Both the position numbers and the translations under genes were made by a program. 7,208 nt of DNA from JBFWYO01 sp050186335 (lineage in GTDB: Bacteria; Pseudomonadota; Alphaproteobacteria; Bin65). The stretch covers positions 1 through 7,208 of the forward strand of contig JBFWYO010000134.1 in assembly GCA_050186335.1 (NCBI GenBank), given 5' to 3'. The notes beneath the pieces are model-generated. The model was given only the letters and a program-made list of their open reading frames with translations, was not told where the DNA came from and made no database searches. This document shows positions 1 through 6,679 of this stretch, piece by piece (position 1 is the stretch's first letter; the number at the start of each line of letters is the position of its first letter).

Positions 1-1
1 A

Positions 2-343
2 CCTATCCTTTTAATCGCCGTGGCGTCCTTGGCGCTGGCGGGCTGCGTTTACGATGCGCCGCCGCCGCCACCGCCGCCGCATCAGCCGCCGCCCATGATG
101 CAGCCGCCGCCGCAGCGCCCGCCGATGCAACCGGCGCAGTTCACCGCCAGCGGCCGTATCGTCGAGAAGATCGGCGCCTGCCATACGATCCGCGCCACCA
201 ACGGCACGCGCTACTCGGTCGATTCCGGCGAGTTGGCCGGATACCCGGTCAATGCGCGGATTCAGTTCCGCGCCTTCGTGACCGGCCGCCAGCCGTGCCC
301 GAACACGACGCATATCAATATCACTTCGGTGCGCCCGCTCTAA
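2..343 (+). CDS. Small proline-rich lipoprotein, 5'-truncated by window edge
   Basis: The reading frame is open to the left edge, so the true start lies upstream. A GTG at position 20 is in frame, but it would cut the hydrophobic signal segment short and is unlikely to be the start. The visible 113 residues begin with the end of a hydrophobic signal peptide and a lipobox (LALAGC), with the lipidated Cys at visible residue 15. A linker with seven consecutive prolines plus several PPP and PP runs follows (residues 20-44), then a compact domain (47-113) with cysteines at 60 and 99. That domain aligns without gaps to the next gene's product (18 of 67 identical, including a C-H-x-I-R motif), so the two are tandem paralogues. 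Lipidation predicts membrane anchoring with the domain in the periplasm or at the surface. The two cysteines could form a disulfide (inference). The long Pro runs would normally need EF-P for translation. I do not recognise the family and assign no function. Confidence 0.85.
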   Translation, partial: PILLIAVASLALAGCVYDAPPPPPPPHQPPPMMQPPPQRPPMQPAQFTASGRIVEKIGACHTIRATNGTRYSVDSGELAGYPVNARIQFRAFVTGRQPCPNTTHINITSVRPL

Positions 344-369
344 GCGGACCGCCTGCGTCGAAGATCGAG

Positions 370-397
370 CGCCGCGCGGCTGCAAAGCCGCGCGGCG
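370..397 (+). terminator. Strong GC hairpin downstream of first lipoprotein gene
   Basis: Positions 370-381 pair perfectly with 386-397, giving a 12-bp stem closed by a GCAA (GNRA) tetraloop. It starts 26 bases after the first lipoprotein's stop codon. The sequence after it (GCGACTTTAGG) has only three consecutive T, so it is not a textbook intrinsic terminator. It could be a weak terminator, an attenuator or a 3'-end stabiliser separating the two lipoprotein genes. The stem is seen directly; the role is inferred. Confidence 0.5.
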
Positions 398-414
398 GCG
401 ACTTTAGGCACGGC

Positions 415-451
415 GCCGAGGCGTGCTGCGTACCTAATTCATCGCCTCGGC
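415..451 (+). repeat. Inverted repeat in leader of second lipoprotein gene
   Basis: GCCGAGGCG (415-423) is the exact reverse complement of CGCCTCGGC (443-451), with a 19-base loop. The right arm ends 7 bases before the GGAG Shine-Dalgarno of the downstream gene (459-462). In RNA this would be a leader stem-loop close to the ribosome binding site; in DNA it could be an operator. Neither role can be decided from the sequence. Confidence 0.4.
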
Positions 452-470
452 CAGCCCTGGAGTTATGCAC

Positions 471-803
471 ATGAAAGCAACTTTCGCGTTCCTGCCGCTG
501 CTGGCCCTGGGCCTGGCGGCATGCCAATCCCCCTATCCGCCGCCGGCGCCGCCGCCGGCCAATTACCAGCAACCGATCCAGCAGGCGCCGCCGCCCAACT
601 TCAACATGGCCGCGCGCGTGGTGTCGAAGCTGCCGCCATGTCACGTGATTCGTGGCAACGACAAGCTGCTGTACGCCGTGCAGCCGGGCACGCTGGAAGG
701 CTTCGGCGTCGGCCAGCCGCTCGTCGTGGTCGGCACCGTGCATCCCGGCAATCTGTGCGGCGCGGCCACCTGGGTCACCGTGCAGCAGGTCTATCGCCGC
801 TGA
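471..803 (+). CDS. Small proline-rich lipoprotein, paralogue of the upstream gene
   Basis: The product has 110 residues. ATG 471 is chosen over the in-frame ATG at 465 because GGAG (459-462) sits 8 bases before 471 but only 2 before 465. Residues 1-18 form a short signal peptide with lipobox LAAC and the lipidated Cys at 18. A Pro/Gln-rich linker (about 20-43) follows, then a 67-residue domain (44-110) with C57 and C96. The cysteine spacing of 39 and the motifs C-H-x-I-R, Y-x-V and G-x-L-x-G are shared with the preceding lipoprotein, which indicates tandem duplication followed by strong divergence. Probable location is an envelope membrane, with the small domain held away from it by the linker. 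Asp at +2 after the lipidated Cys, which would retain it in the inner membrane, is absent (Gln follows the Cys), so outer-membrane sorting is plausible. I do not recognise the family and give no function. Confidence 0.88.
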   Translation: MKATFAFLPLLALGLAACQSPYPPPAPPPANYQQPIQQAPPPNFNMAARVVSKLPPCHVIRGNDKLLYAVQPGTLEGFGVGQPLVVVGTVHPGNLCGAATWVTVQQVYRR

Positions 804-822
804 GTGGTGCGGCGGCGGCCGA

Positions 823-860
823 CGCGCTACAACCCGGTAACCAGAACCGGGAGGAGCGCG
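823..860 (+). promoter_or_regulatory. Two-tier hairpin enclosing the SDR ribosome binding site
   Basis: CGCGCT (823-828) pairs with AGCGCG (855-860). Inside it, CCCGGT (833-838) pairs with ACCGGG (846-851), with a 7-base loop and a small 4/3 internal loop. The Shine-Dalgarno GGAGG (850-854) is half in the inner stem and half in the internal loop, so folding would limit ribosome access to the SDR start at 863. The pairings are seen directly; translational control is inference. Confidence 0.45.
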
Positions 861-862
861 AC

Positions 863-1597
863 ATGGCAGAGCAAGCGAAACCAGGCGTCGTGGTGACCGG
901 CGGCGCCGGCGACATGGGGCGCCTGACCGCGGCCAGTTTCGCCGCCGACGGATTCACCGTGTATGCCGGCGACGTCAAACCCGTGGCCGGCGGCAAGAAC
1001 ATCGTACCCGTCGATCTCGACGTGACCGACCGCGCGGCCGTATTCGCCCTCGCCCGGCGCGCCGCCGAAGAGACGGCTTTGCGCGTCTGGGTCAATTGCG
1101 CCGGAATCGTCGGCACCGCCAGCATCGAGGCGGCCGACGAAGCGATGTGGCAGCGCATCATCGACATCAACTTGTCCGGAACGTTCCACGGCTGCGCCGC
1201 CGCGTTCGAATCGATGAGCAAGCCGCCAGCTGGGCGCGCGCCGGGCGGACGCATCGTCAACGCAGGATCCATCTCCGGGCAACTCGGCGGTGTCGGTCCG
1301 CACCCGGCCTACGGCGCGTCCAAGGCCGGCGTCCATGCCCTGACCAAAAGCTATGCCATCGCCGGCGCACGGTACGGCATCTACTGCAACGCCATTGCAC
1401 CGTCGGTGATCGAGGGCTCGATGGGACAAGGCTTCAGCGGCAAACAGCGTGAAAAGCTGCTGGCGACGATTCCGCTGCGCCGATTGGCCGAAATGGACGA
1501 AATTGTCCACGCGATCCGATATTTGGCCGACCCGAAGGCATCGTACACGACCGGCGTCATTCTCCAACTCAACGGCGGCACGTTGTCGATCGGGTGA
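863..1597 (+). CDS. Short-chain dehydrogenase/reductase (classical SDR)
   Basis: The product has 244 residues, a normal length for a classical SDR. The start at 863 has GGAGG 8 bases upstream (850-854). The Rossmann cofactor motif TGGAGDMG is at residues 12-19. Asp37 at the end of the second strand suggests NAD(H) rather than NADP(H). NCAG at 78-81 replaces the usual NNAG. The catalytic residues are present: Asn103, Ser136, Tyr150 and Lys154 (in YGASK). The segment after strand 6 reads APSVIEGS where many relatives have PG, and the C-terminus has the common LNGG. The enzyme should be a soluble cytoplasmic NAD-dependent oxidoreductase acting on an alcohol or ketone. The substrate is unknown; 3-oxoacyl reductase-like or sugar/steroid dehydrogenase roles all fit. 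The gene follows the lipoprotein gene by 59 bases and may share its transcript, but no functional link is evident. Its stop lies 3 bases from that of the convergent FecR-domain gene. Confidence 0.95.
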   Translation: MAEQAKPGVVVTGGAGDMGRLTAASFAADGFTVYAGDVKPVAGGKNIVPVDLDVTDRAAVFALARRAAEETALRVWVNCAGIVGTASIEAADEAMWQRIIDINLSGTFHGCAAAFESMSKPPAGRAPGGRIVNAGSISGQLGGVGPHPAYGASKAGVHALTKSYAIAGARYGIYCNAIAPSVIEGSMGQGFSGKQREKLLATIPLRRLAEMDEIVHAIRYLADPKASYTTGVILQLNGGTLSIG

Positions 1598-1600
1598 GCG

Positions 1601-2836
1601 CTATTTGACGCGCACGCCCGGCGTCAGATCCTGGCCGGCCGCGATCAGCGTGCCTTCGCGATAGACCACGCGATTGTTGATGCCGGCCTTGGTCAGCCGG
1701 TAGTCGACCAGCACGTCGCCCGGCAGACCCGGGACGCTGCCGAATTCGCGCAGCGCAATGTTGCGTTCGACCAGCGGATTCTTGACCAGGGCAAAAGTGC
1801 CGGTCCCGGGGGTGAAGTCGTCCGCGGTCGTGATCTTGACTTCGCCGTACGTCTTGCGCGTGTCGAAATCGACCACATACTTGAATTGGTAGGTGGCGGT
1901 GGCCGTTCCGATCATCGGAACGACGGGCGAGTTGAACGAATAGACGCCGAACGGCTGCTGCAGATTATGGTCGCCGCGCGCACGGCGATCCTTCTCGTCG
2001 GCGACACGTTGCAGGTTCCGTTCGAGGCGTGCCGGACCGAGCGCTTCCGCGAGCCCCTGGCCGGTCGCCGCACGCACGCGACTCCGGTCCACATCGCCGC
2101 GGCCGGACTCCTCGCGGTTGCGGTCGATCGTCTTGCCGTCGCCGGTCCGCAGGCCGGCCAGCGTTTCGCCCCATTTCTGCTGCAGCGCGGGCGGCACCCG
2201 GGCGGGCGACGTCGGCACGCCGTTGCGACCGACTTCGACAAAAAACCCGGTCCGATAGATGATCTGCTCGACGTCGCCGGCGCGGACCATCAGGCGGCTG
2301 GCCGGGCGTCCGATATTGTTGTTCTCGCCTTGGCCGGCCAGCGCGATGCGCGCGTCGGTGCCATCGGTTTCGCCCATCGCCGTGGTACCCCGTACGCCGA
2401 TGGTGGCGACCGGCAGCTTGACGGTCATGCCGTCCGGGTTCTTTTCGGCGATCTTGCCGGAAATAAATCGAAACGTGCCGCGGCGGATCGTGGCGGTCAG
2501 CTTGCCGTTCTGGGTCGCCGGGTCATAGACGAACTCGTCGATCGTCAGGCTCGAATTCGGCCCGATGGTGAACGTCGTCTGATCCTGCAACATGATCTGC
2601 AGGCCGGACATATTGTCCGTGGCGATACGGTCGCCGAGATGGATCGGGTCGCCGGTCGCGACATTGCGACCAACCTGGGACGGCGCCGAGAAGAGAATCT
2701 GCTGGACATTGCCGCGCACGGCGGCCGCGATCCCGGCCTTGCTTCCGTCTGCTGCGAACACGCCGGACGCTCCTAGCGCGAGAATCACGGCCGTCGAAAA
2801 TCCATAGCCAAGCACCGAGCGCTGCCGTGAATGCAT
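1601..2836 (-). CDS. Exported FecR-domain protein
   Basis: The product has 411 residues. The ATG at 2836 is chosen because AGAGG (2843-2847) lies 6 bases upstream; an in-frame TTG at 2842 would directly abut that site. Residues 1-29 are a Sec signal peptide (cleavage near VFA-A/AD). A FecR domain spans about 40-150: G-D-R-I-x-T at 68-73, then an L-x-D-x-T-x-x-x-I-G-P-N-S strand pair, RRGTFRFISG near 118-127, and the hallmark LPVATIGVRGTT at 141-152. A charged, probably helical or disordered linker (220-292) leads to a beta-rich C-terminal segment (about 297-411) containing Y-x-F-K-Y-x-V-D-F-x-x-R. Classical FecR is an inner-membrane sigma-regulator with an N-terminal anti-sigma part. That part is absent here and no ECF sigma gene is in view, so a periplasmic or surface ligand-binding or scaffolding role is more likely. 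It is the last gene of the minus-strand cluster. The C-terminal segment might be cargo for the Slam-like barrel upstream (inference). Confidence 0.9.
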   Translation of the reverse strand: MHSRQRSVLGYGFSTAVILALGASGVFAADGSKAGIAAAVRGNVQQILFSAPSQVGRNVATGDPIHLGDRIATDNMSGLQIMLQDQTTFTIGPNSSLTIDEFVYDPATQNGKLTATIRRGTFRFISGKIAEKNPDGMTVKLPVATIGVRGTTAMGETDGTDARIALAGQGENNNIGRPASRLMVRAGDVEQIIYRTGFFVEVGRNGVPTSPARVPPALQQKWGETLAGLRTGDGKTIDRNREESGRGDVDRSRVRAATGQGLAEALGPARLERNLQRVADEKDRRARGDHNLQQPFGVYSFNSPVVPMIGTATATYQFKYVVDFDTRKTYGEVKITTADDFTPGTGTFALVKNPLVERNIALREFGSVPGLPGDVLVDYRLTKAGINNRVVYREGTLIAAGQDLTPGVRVK

Positions 2837-2842
2837 GTCCAA

Positions 2843-2847
2843 CCTCT
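2843..2847 (-). promoter_or_regulatory. Ribosome binding site of the FecR-domain gene
   Basis: AGAGG on the minus strand, 6 bases before the ATG at 2836. It decides against the in-frame TTG at 2842, which would have no spacing. Confidence 0.6.
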
Positions 2848-2858
2848 GTGGTTTCAGG

Positions 2859-2882
2859 CGCCGACGCCGCTGACGGTCGGCG
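2859..2882 (-). repeat. Intercistronic inverted repeat between barrel and FecR genes
   Basis: CGCCGAC (2859-2865) and GTCGGCG (2876-2882) form a 7-bp stem with a 10-base loop. It begins 5 bases after the barrel gene's stop codon in the direction of transcription. No T-run follows, so it is not a convincing terminator; an RNA-processing or stabilising stem is possible. Confidence 0.3.
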
Positions 2883-2887
2883 AATAA

Positions 2888-4315
2888 TTAGAAATCGAAC
2901 CGCGTCAGCACGCCGGCCGTTACGCGATGATTGGTCGACTGATAGTTCGTGATGTTGGACAGCGAGCGATAATATTCGTAGCCCGCGGTCAGCGTGGTGC
3001 GATCCAACGTGGACGGCAGCGGCTGGCTGCCCAGCAGCAATTGGAGCGGCACGCCGTAGGTAACGCGGGTGCGTACGATATGGTCGCGCCGCTTCGTGTC
3101 GCTGACCAACACGTCGGCATGGGCGTACTTGTTGTATTCGTACGATGCATGCCCGAGCAGGAACATGCCCCAGCCGACCAGCCACACCCCGTCGAGCGAT
3201 ACCTGTGCGCCGTCGTAGCGATTGAACTCGCCGATCGCAGTCTTGCGAATGTAGCTGCCCATGCCGGTGACGCGCAGTTCCGGATGCGGAAGCAAATCGA
3301 AGCCCAGGCCGCCGCGATACTCCGGACCGGTGCGCAGGCGCGCCGCTTCCGACTCGTCGATCGATTGGAACTGTTGCGCCTCGGCCTGCCCGTAACCGAA
3401 CAGATTGAGTTCGTGCCGCACGCGCCAGTCGGCGCGCACGTTGACGCCGTAGGCCGAAAGGTAATGCTCGTGCGACAGCCGGAGCCGGCGCCAATAGCCC
3501 GTAGTCTTGATCTCGAACGGCGCCAGGTCGATCACGCCGCCGACCGCCGCATCCCACTGCTGCACCGAGGATTGGCGCAGATCGAGCTGCTCGCCGAGAT
3601 ACCAGCCGGCCCAGGCGAACACGCGATGCCGCGCCTGATGGCCGAGATCGTGTTCGACGGAAAATTGAATGACGTTCTGCAACGAGTGATCGGATTGGCG
3701 TGCGTTGACGCCGTCGAGCAGAATCGGCCCGATCGCCGTCTCGATGCGCCCGGAACCGGGTGCCGCGTTGCGGTTGCTGTCGAACTGGTAGCCGAGGCTG
3801 AGCAGGACCGAGAACCGCGTCTGCTTCTTGCGGCGCTTGACCTCGGTCAGGTAGCGGTCGAGTTCGGCGCGCAGATCGTCGCCCATCTTGTAGGCCAGCA
3901 CGGAATTGAGCTCACGCTCGGCTTCGTCGAGATTGTCGAGCCGGAAGAGCACGACCGCGTAAACCACGCGCACCCGCGGCTGATTCGGGTTGATCAACAG
4001 GATGCGCTCGAGCGTCGAGGAAGCGGCCAGCAGGTCGCCCTTGCGGATCAAGGTCAGCGCGTACTGAAAATTCAGTTCGATATCGTCCGGCTTGGCGAGC
4101 ACTTCCTCATACGTCACGTCGCGCCCCTGAAACAGCGGCGACTGCTCGCGCGACGCTTCGACGCCGCGTTGCACTTGCCCGGGCTGCGTGCGCTGCACGT
4201 CGGTATCGCGCTTGATGTCTTGCGCCGCAATCGGCGCGGCCGCGATACCCAGGATCAGGCCGGAAACCAGGCAGGCGAGGCCGGAAGCCTTGCGGCGAAC
4301 GAGCGTGATTTTCAT
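2888..4315 (-). CDS. TPR/outer-membrane barrel protein, Slam-like (DUF560, type XI secretion)
   Basis: The product has 475 residues. The frame stays open far upstream through the cyclase gene, so the start is set by the signal peptide at ATG 4315; GGGGA lies about 10 bases upstream, a weak site. Residues 1-31 are a signal peptide (positive MKITLVRRK, hydrophobic core, AQ cleavage region). Residues about 69-143 hold two tetratricopeptide repeats (an INPNQP turn at 108-113; N-L-D-E-A-E near 128-133). From about 167 to the end there are alternating amphipathic strands, starting with L-S-L-G-Y-Q-F-D-S-N-R-N-A-A-P and ending in R-F-D-F, the terminal Phe expected for BAM-dependent outer-membrane barrels. 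A signal peptide, N-terminal TPRs, a D-S-N-x-N-x-A-P first strand and a length near 480 fit the Slam/DUF560 family, which moves lipoproteins or soluble cargo with a C-terminal barrel domain to the surface, often in metal or haem uptake. The family call is from motif memory; another TPR-porin family is possible. Confidence 0.75.
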   Translation of the reverse strand: MKITLVRRKASGLACLVSGLILGIAAAPIAAQDIKRDTDVQRTQPGQVQRGVEASREQSPLFQGRDVTYEEVLAKPDDIELNFQYALTLIRKGDLLAASSTLERILLINPNQPRVRVVYAVVLFRLDNLDEAERELNSVLAYKMGDDLRAELDRYLTEVKRRKKQTRFSVLLSLGYQFDSNRNAAPGSGRIETAIGPILLDGVNARQSDHSLQNVIQFSVEHDLGHQARHRVFAWAGWYLGEQLDLRQSSVQQWDAAVGGVIDLAPFEIKTTGYWRRLRLSHEHYLSAYGVNVRADWRVRHELNLFGYGQAEAQQFQSIDESEAARLRTGPEYRGGLGFDLLPHPELRVTGMGSYIRKTAIGEFNRYDGAQVSLDGVWLVGWGMFLLGHASYEYNKYAHADVLVSDTKRRDHIVRTRVTYGVPLQLLLGSQPLPSTLDRTTLTAGYEYYRSLSNITNYQSTNHRVTAGVLTRFDF

Positions 4316-4413
4316 GTTCCGTCGGTCCCCACTCCGTGATGCCACCTGGAACGAGCAGAATAGCCCAACTCCGCCGGTCGTGGAATCGCCGTGCCCGACG
4401 CCGAGATTGACAG

Positions 4414-6651
4414 CTATTTCGTTTCCGCTTCGTAAACACCGTCCCAGGGCGCGGGCGGCGGCGCCGCTTCGAAGCGCTCGATGCGGGCGCGGTACAGGCC
4501 GTACAAGGCGTTGGCTTCGACCATTTCCTTGAACCAGCCGGCCGGCTGCGCGATGAGCGCGTGCAAGCCGGCCCGCGCGGTCTTCCAGTCCTGGGCGCGA
4601 TACGCGGCCAGCATGGCATCGTGCCGAGCCTTGTGCTCCAGGAACGGCGGCGCGGCCGCGACCGTCTCGTCGCCGACCAGGGCGAAGATGCGCACCGGCT
4701 TGGTCTTGCCTTTCACGCGGATCAGATCGAGCTCGAGGTAGGCGTAGTGCGATGCCTGGCGCATGGTTTCTTCGCCGACGACGATGGCGACGCCGTAGGT
4801 TTTCGACTGTCCCTCCAGACGCGAGGCCAGGTTGACGTCGTCGCCGAGCACCGAGTAGTCGAAGCGCTGCGCCGAACCCATGTTGCCGACGCAGCAGACA
4901 CCCGTATTCAGGCCGACGCCGGCCTTGACCGGCACATATTCGCGGTTCGCCGCGCGCGCTTCGGCCTCCCATGTGACGTTTAGCTGCTTCAAGGTGCGCA
5001 TCATGGCGAGCGCCGCGTTGCACGCGTTGGCCGCATGCTGCTTGTCTTCGAGCGGCGCGTTCCAGAACGCCATGATGGCGTCGCCCATATATTTGTCGAT
5101 CGTGCCGCGCTCGGTCAGGATGATGTCGGTCATCGGCGTCAGATACCGATTGATGAAATTGGTCAGTCCGTGGGCGTCGAACTTCTCGGAGATTGCGGTG
5201 AAGCCGCGAATGTCGGAGAACATGATCGTCATGTCGCGCATTTCGCCGCCGAGCGTCAGTTTCTCGGGGTGGTCGGCGAGCTGCTCGACCAGCACCGGCG
5301 ACATGTACCGGCTGAATGCGCCGCGCACCTGCTCGCGCTCGCGCGCGGTGCGCAGGTAGACGACCAAGGTCGCCGACATGAACACGACGAGCAGCGCGGC
5401 ACCCGCGTAGACGCCATCGAGCAGGAACTTCAGGTTCGAGGCGAACGCATACCAGCCGCCATAAACGGCGGCCGCGATGCCGGCCATGCCGACGAAACCG
5501 GCCCATACGGCACCAACGCGCGGCACGATGAGAATCAGGATCAGGCCGAGCAGAAGCACATAGAGCAGCTCGACCGCCGGCGCGAAATCGGGCCGGCTCA
5601 GGAACGCCTTGGTGACCACCTGCTCGATGATCTGCGCATGAACTTCGACCCCGGGGATCGCCGGATCCAGTGGTGTCGTCCGCAGATCGAACAGGCCTTT
5701 GGCGCTGGTCCCGAACAGCACGATCTTGCCGTCGATACGCTCGGGCTTGAAATCGGGCTCCAGCACGCGCCACGCAGACACGTAGCGCGCCGGGCTGGAT
5801 TTGTTGAAGTAGGCGACGACTTGGCCGTTCGCGTCGGTCGGAATGACGAACGCGCCGACCTTGATCGAGACGATGCCGGTCGATTCGCCGAAACTGGCCT
5901 CGCCGCTGGCGCCCGACGACTTGATGATGATCGTCTTGGCGTCCTGCGCCACGCGCAATGCCTCGACAAACAGGGTCGGGTACTTCTCGGTGCCGATGCG
6001 AAAGATCGTCGGCACGCGGCGGATCACCTGATCGCGGCTCGGCAGCCAGTTGACCGCGCCGTTGCCGAGCGCCGCCGCCTCGAGCTCCGGCAGATTGACG
6101 ATCGCGTTCTTGAAGCCATAGAGGAACGGCGACGGATCGTCGCCGGCCACCGCGAAGCCGGTCTTGACCGCGGGTTTGCGCCCGACCTCGTCGGTCGACA
6201 ATACGAAGGCGGTGACCGCCCGACTTTCCGCCAGCACCTTGGCGAACTCGGCGTCGTGGCGCGGCAAATCGGCGAGATGCGCGCGCACCGCATCGATCTC
6301 CGGCGATTTCGGCCACAGCGGCAGCACATTTTCGGGCGAGCTGCGGTCCGGCTCGGCGAACACCACGTCGAAGGCGACCGTGGCGGCGCCGGCCGCGTGC
6401 AGCTTGGCGACCAGCTTCGCCAGCAGCGGGCGCGGCCACGGCCACTGACCGAGCTTGGACAGCGATTCGTCGTCGACGTCGACGATGGCAACCGGCGACT
6501 GGGCCGCGTCGAAATCGCGCGGCTTCATACGCTGGTACGAATCGAAAATGAGATTGCGCGCCTGCTCGATGAACGGCGGATCGGCGGCCTTCAAGGCCAA
6601 GGCCAGCAGCAGCACGAGATACGGCACGGCGCTCAGCAGCCAGCGGGTCAT
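4414..6651 (-). CDS. CHASE2-domain class III adenylate cyclase
   Basis: The product has 745 residues. ATG 6651 is preferred over an in-frame ATG at 6708 (inside the preceding gene) because GAGGGGA (6660-6666) lies 8 bases upstream and the protein then starts with its first membrane segment (4-20). The order is: an extracytoplasmic CHASE2 sensor (about 24-350, including IVDVDDESL near 56-64 and AIPGVEVHAQ at 331-340), three membrane helices (about 356-376, 380-403, 409-433), and a cytoplasmic cyclase domain (about 470-660). The catalytic set is complete: metal-binding Asp480 (MFSDIRGFT) and Asp524 (DKYMGDA), purine-specifying Lys520, Ser600 where adenylate cyclases have Asp or Thr, and transition-state Asn607 and Arg611. 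It should make cAMP from ATP in response to a periplasmic signal. A TPR-like tail (about 665-730) ends in PWDGVYEAETK. It lies 28 bases after the ZnuA-like gene and 98 before the barrel gene. cGMP production cannot be fully excluded, but Lys520 argues for ATP. Confidence 0.95.
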   Translation of the reverse strand: MTRWLLSAVPYLVLLLALALKAADPPFIEQARNLIFDSYQRMKPRDFDAAQSPVAIVDVDDESLSKLGQWPWPRPLLAKLVAKLHAAGAATVAFDVVFAEPDRSSPENVLPLWPKSPEIDAVRAHLADLPRHDAEFAKVLAESRAVTAFVLSTDEVGRKPAVKTGFAVAGDDPSPFLYGFKNAIVNLPELEAAALGNGAVNWLPSRDQVIRRVPTIFRIGTEKYPTLFVEALRVAQDAKTIIIKSSGASGEASFGESTGIVSIKVGAFVIPTDANGQVVAYFNKSSPARYVSAWRVLEPDFKPERIDGKIVLFGTSAKGLFDLRTTPLDPAIPGVEVHAQIIEQVVTKAFLSRPDFAPAVELLYVLLLGLILILIVPRVGAVWAGFVGMAGIAAAVYGGWYAFASNLKFLLDGVYAGAALLVVFMSATLVVYLRTAREREQVRGAFSRYMSPVLVEQLADHPEKLTLGGEMRDMTIMFSDIRGFTAISEKFDAHGLTNFINRYLTPMTDIILTERGTIDKYMGDAIMAFWNAPLEDKQHAANACNAALAMMRTLKQLNVTWEAEARAANREYVPVKAGVGLNTGVCCVGNMGSAQRFDYSVLGDDVNLASRLEGQSKTYGVAIVVGEETMRQASHYAYLELDLIRVKGKTKPVRIFALVGDETVAAAPPFLEHKARHDAMLAAYRAQDWKTARAGLHALIAQPAGWFKEMVEANALYGLYRARIERFEAAPPPAPWDGVYEAETK

Positions 6652-6659
6652 CGACCGGT

Positions 6660-6666
6660 TCCCCTC
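6660..6666 (-). promoter_or_regulatory. Ribosome binding site of the cyclase gene
   Basis: GAGGGGA on the minus strand, 8 bases before ATG 6651, in the 28-base gap after the ZnuA-like stop codon. It supports the shorter 745-residue start. Confidence 0.7.
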
Positions 6667-6679
6667 ACCCGACGCTGCC

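Noticed and set aside
521..862. N-terminal extension of the SDR to position 521
   Set aside because: The extension overlaps the lipoprotein gene in another frame and has no domain features. The SDR start at 863 has a strong GGAGG and places the cofactor motif at residue 12 as usual.
1601..2836. Classical FecR sigma-regulator for iron uptake
   Set aside because: There is no N-terminal anti-sigma region, no single mid-protein membrane segment, no ECF sigma gene and no TonB receptor in the window; the protein has a cleavable signal peptide instead.
2927..4339. 470-residue open frame on the plus strand antisense to the barrel gene
   Set aside because: Same compositional signature of an antisense shadow; no ribosome binding site, signal or domain seen.
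4357..4386. Possible sigma70 promoter in the 98-base gap before the barrel gene
   Set aside because: TATTCT matches 4 of 6 bases of a -10 box, but no -35 hexamer better than 3 of 6 is found at 17-18 bases. This is too weak to list as a promoter.
4316..6445. Extension of the barrel protein's reading frame upstream to make an 1185-residue protein
   Set aside because: The extra 710 codons overlap the cyclase gene in another frame and read as Arg/Ala/Gly-rich low-complexity protein, a GC-rich shadow. A clear signal peptide starts at 4315.
6470..6485. Perfect 16-bp palindrome TCGTCGACGTCGACGA
   Set aside because: It falls on the codons of the CHASE2 segment VDVDDE, where alternating GTC and GAC codons make the palindrome automatically.
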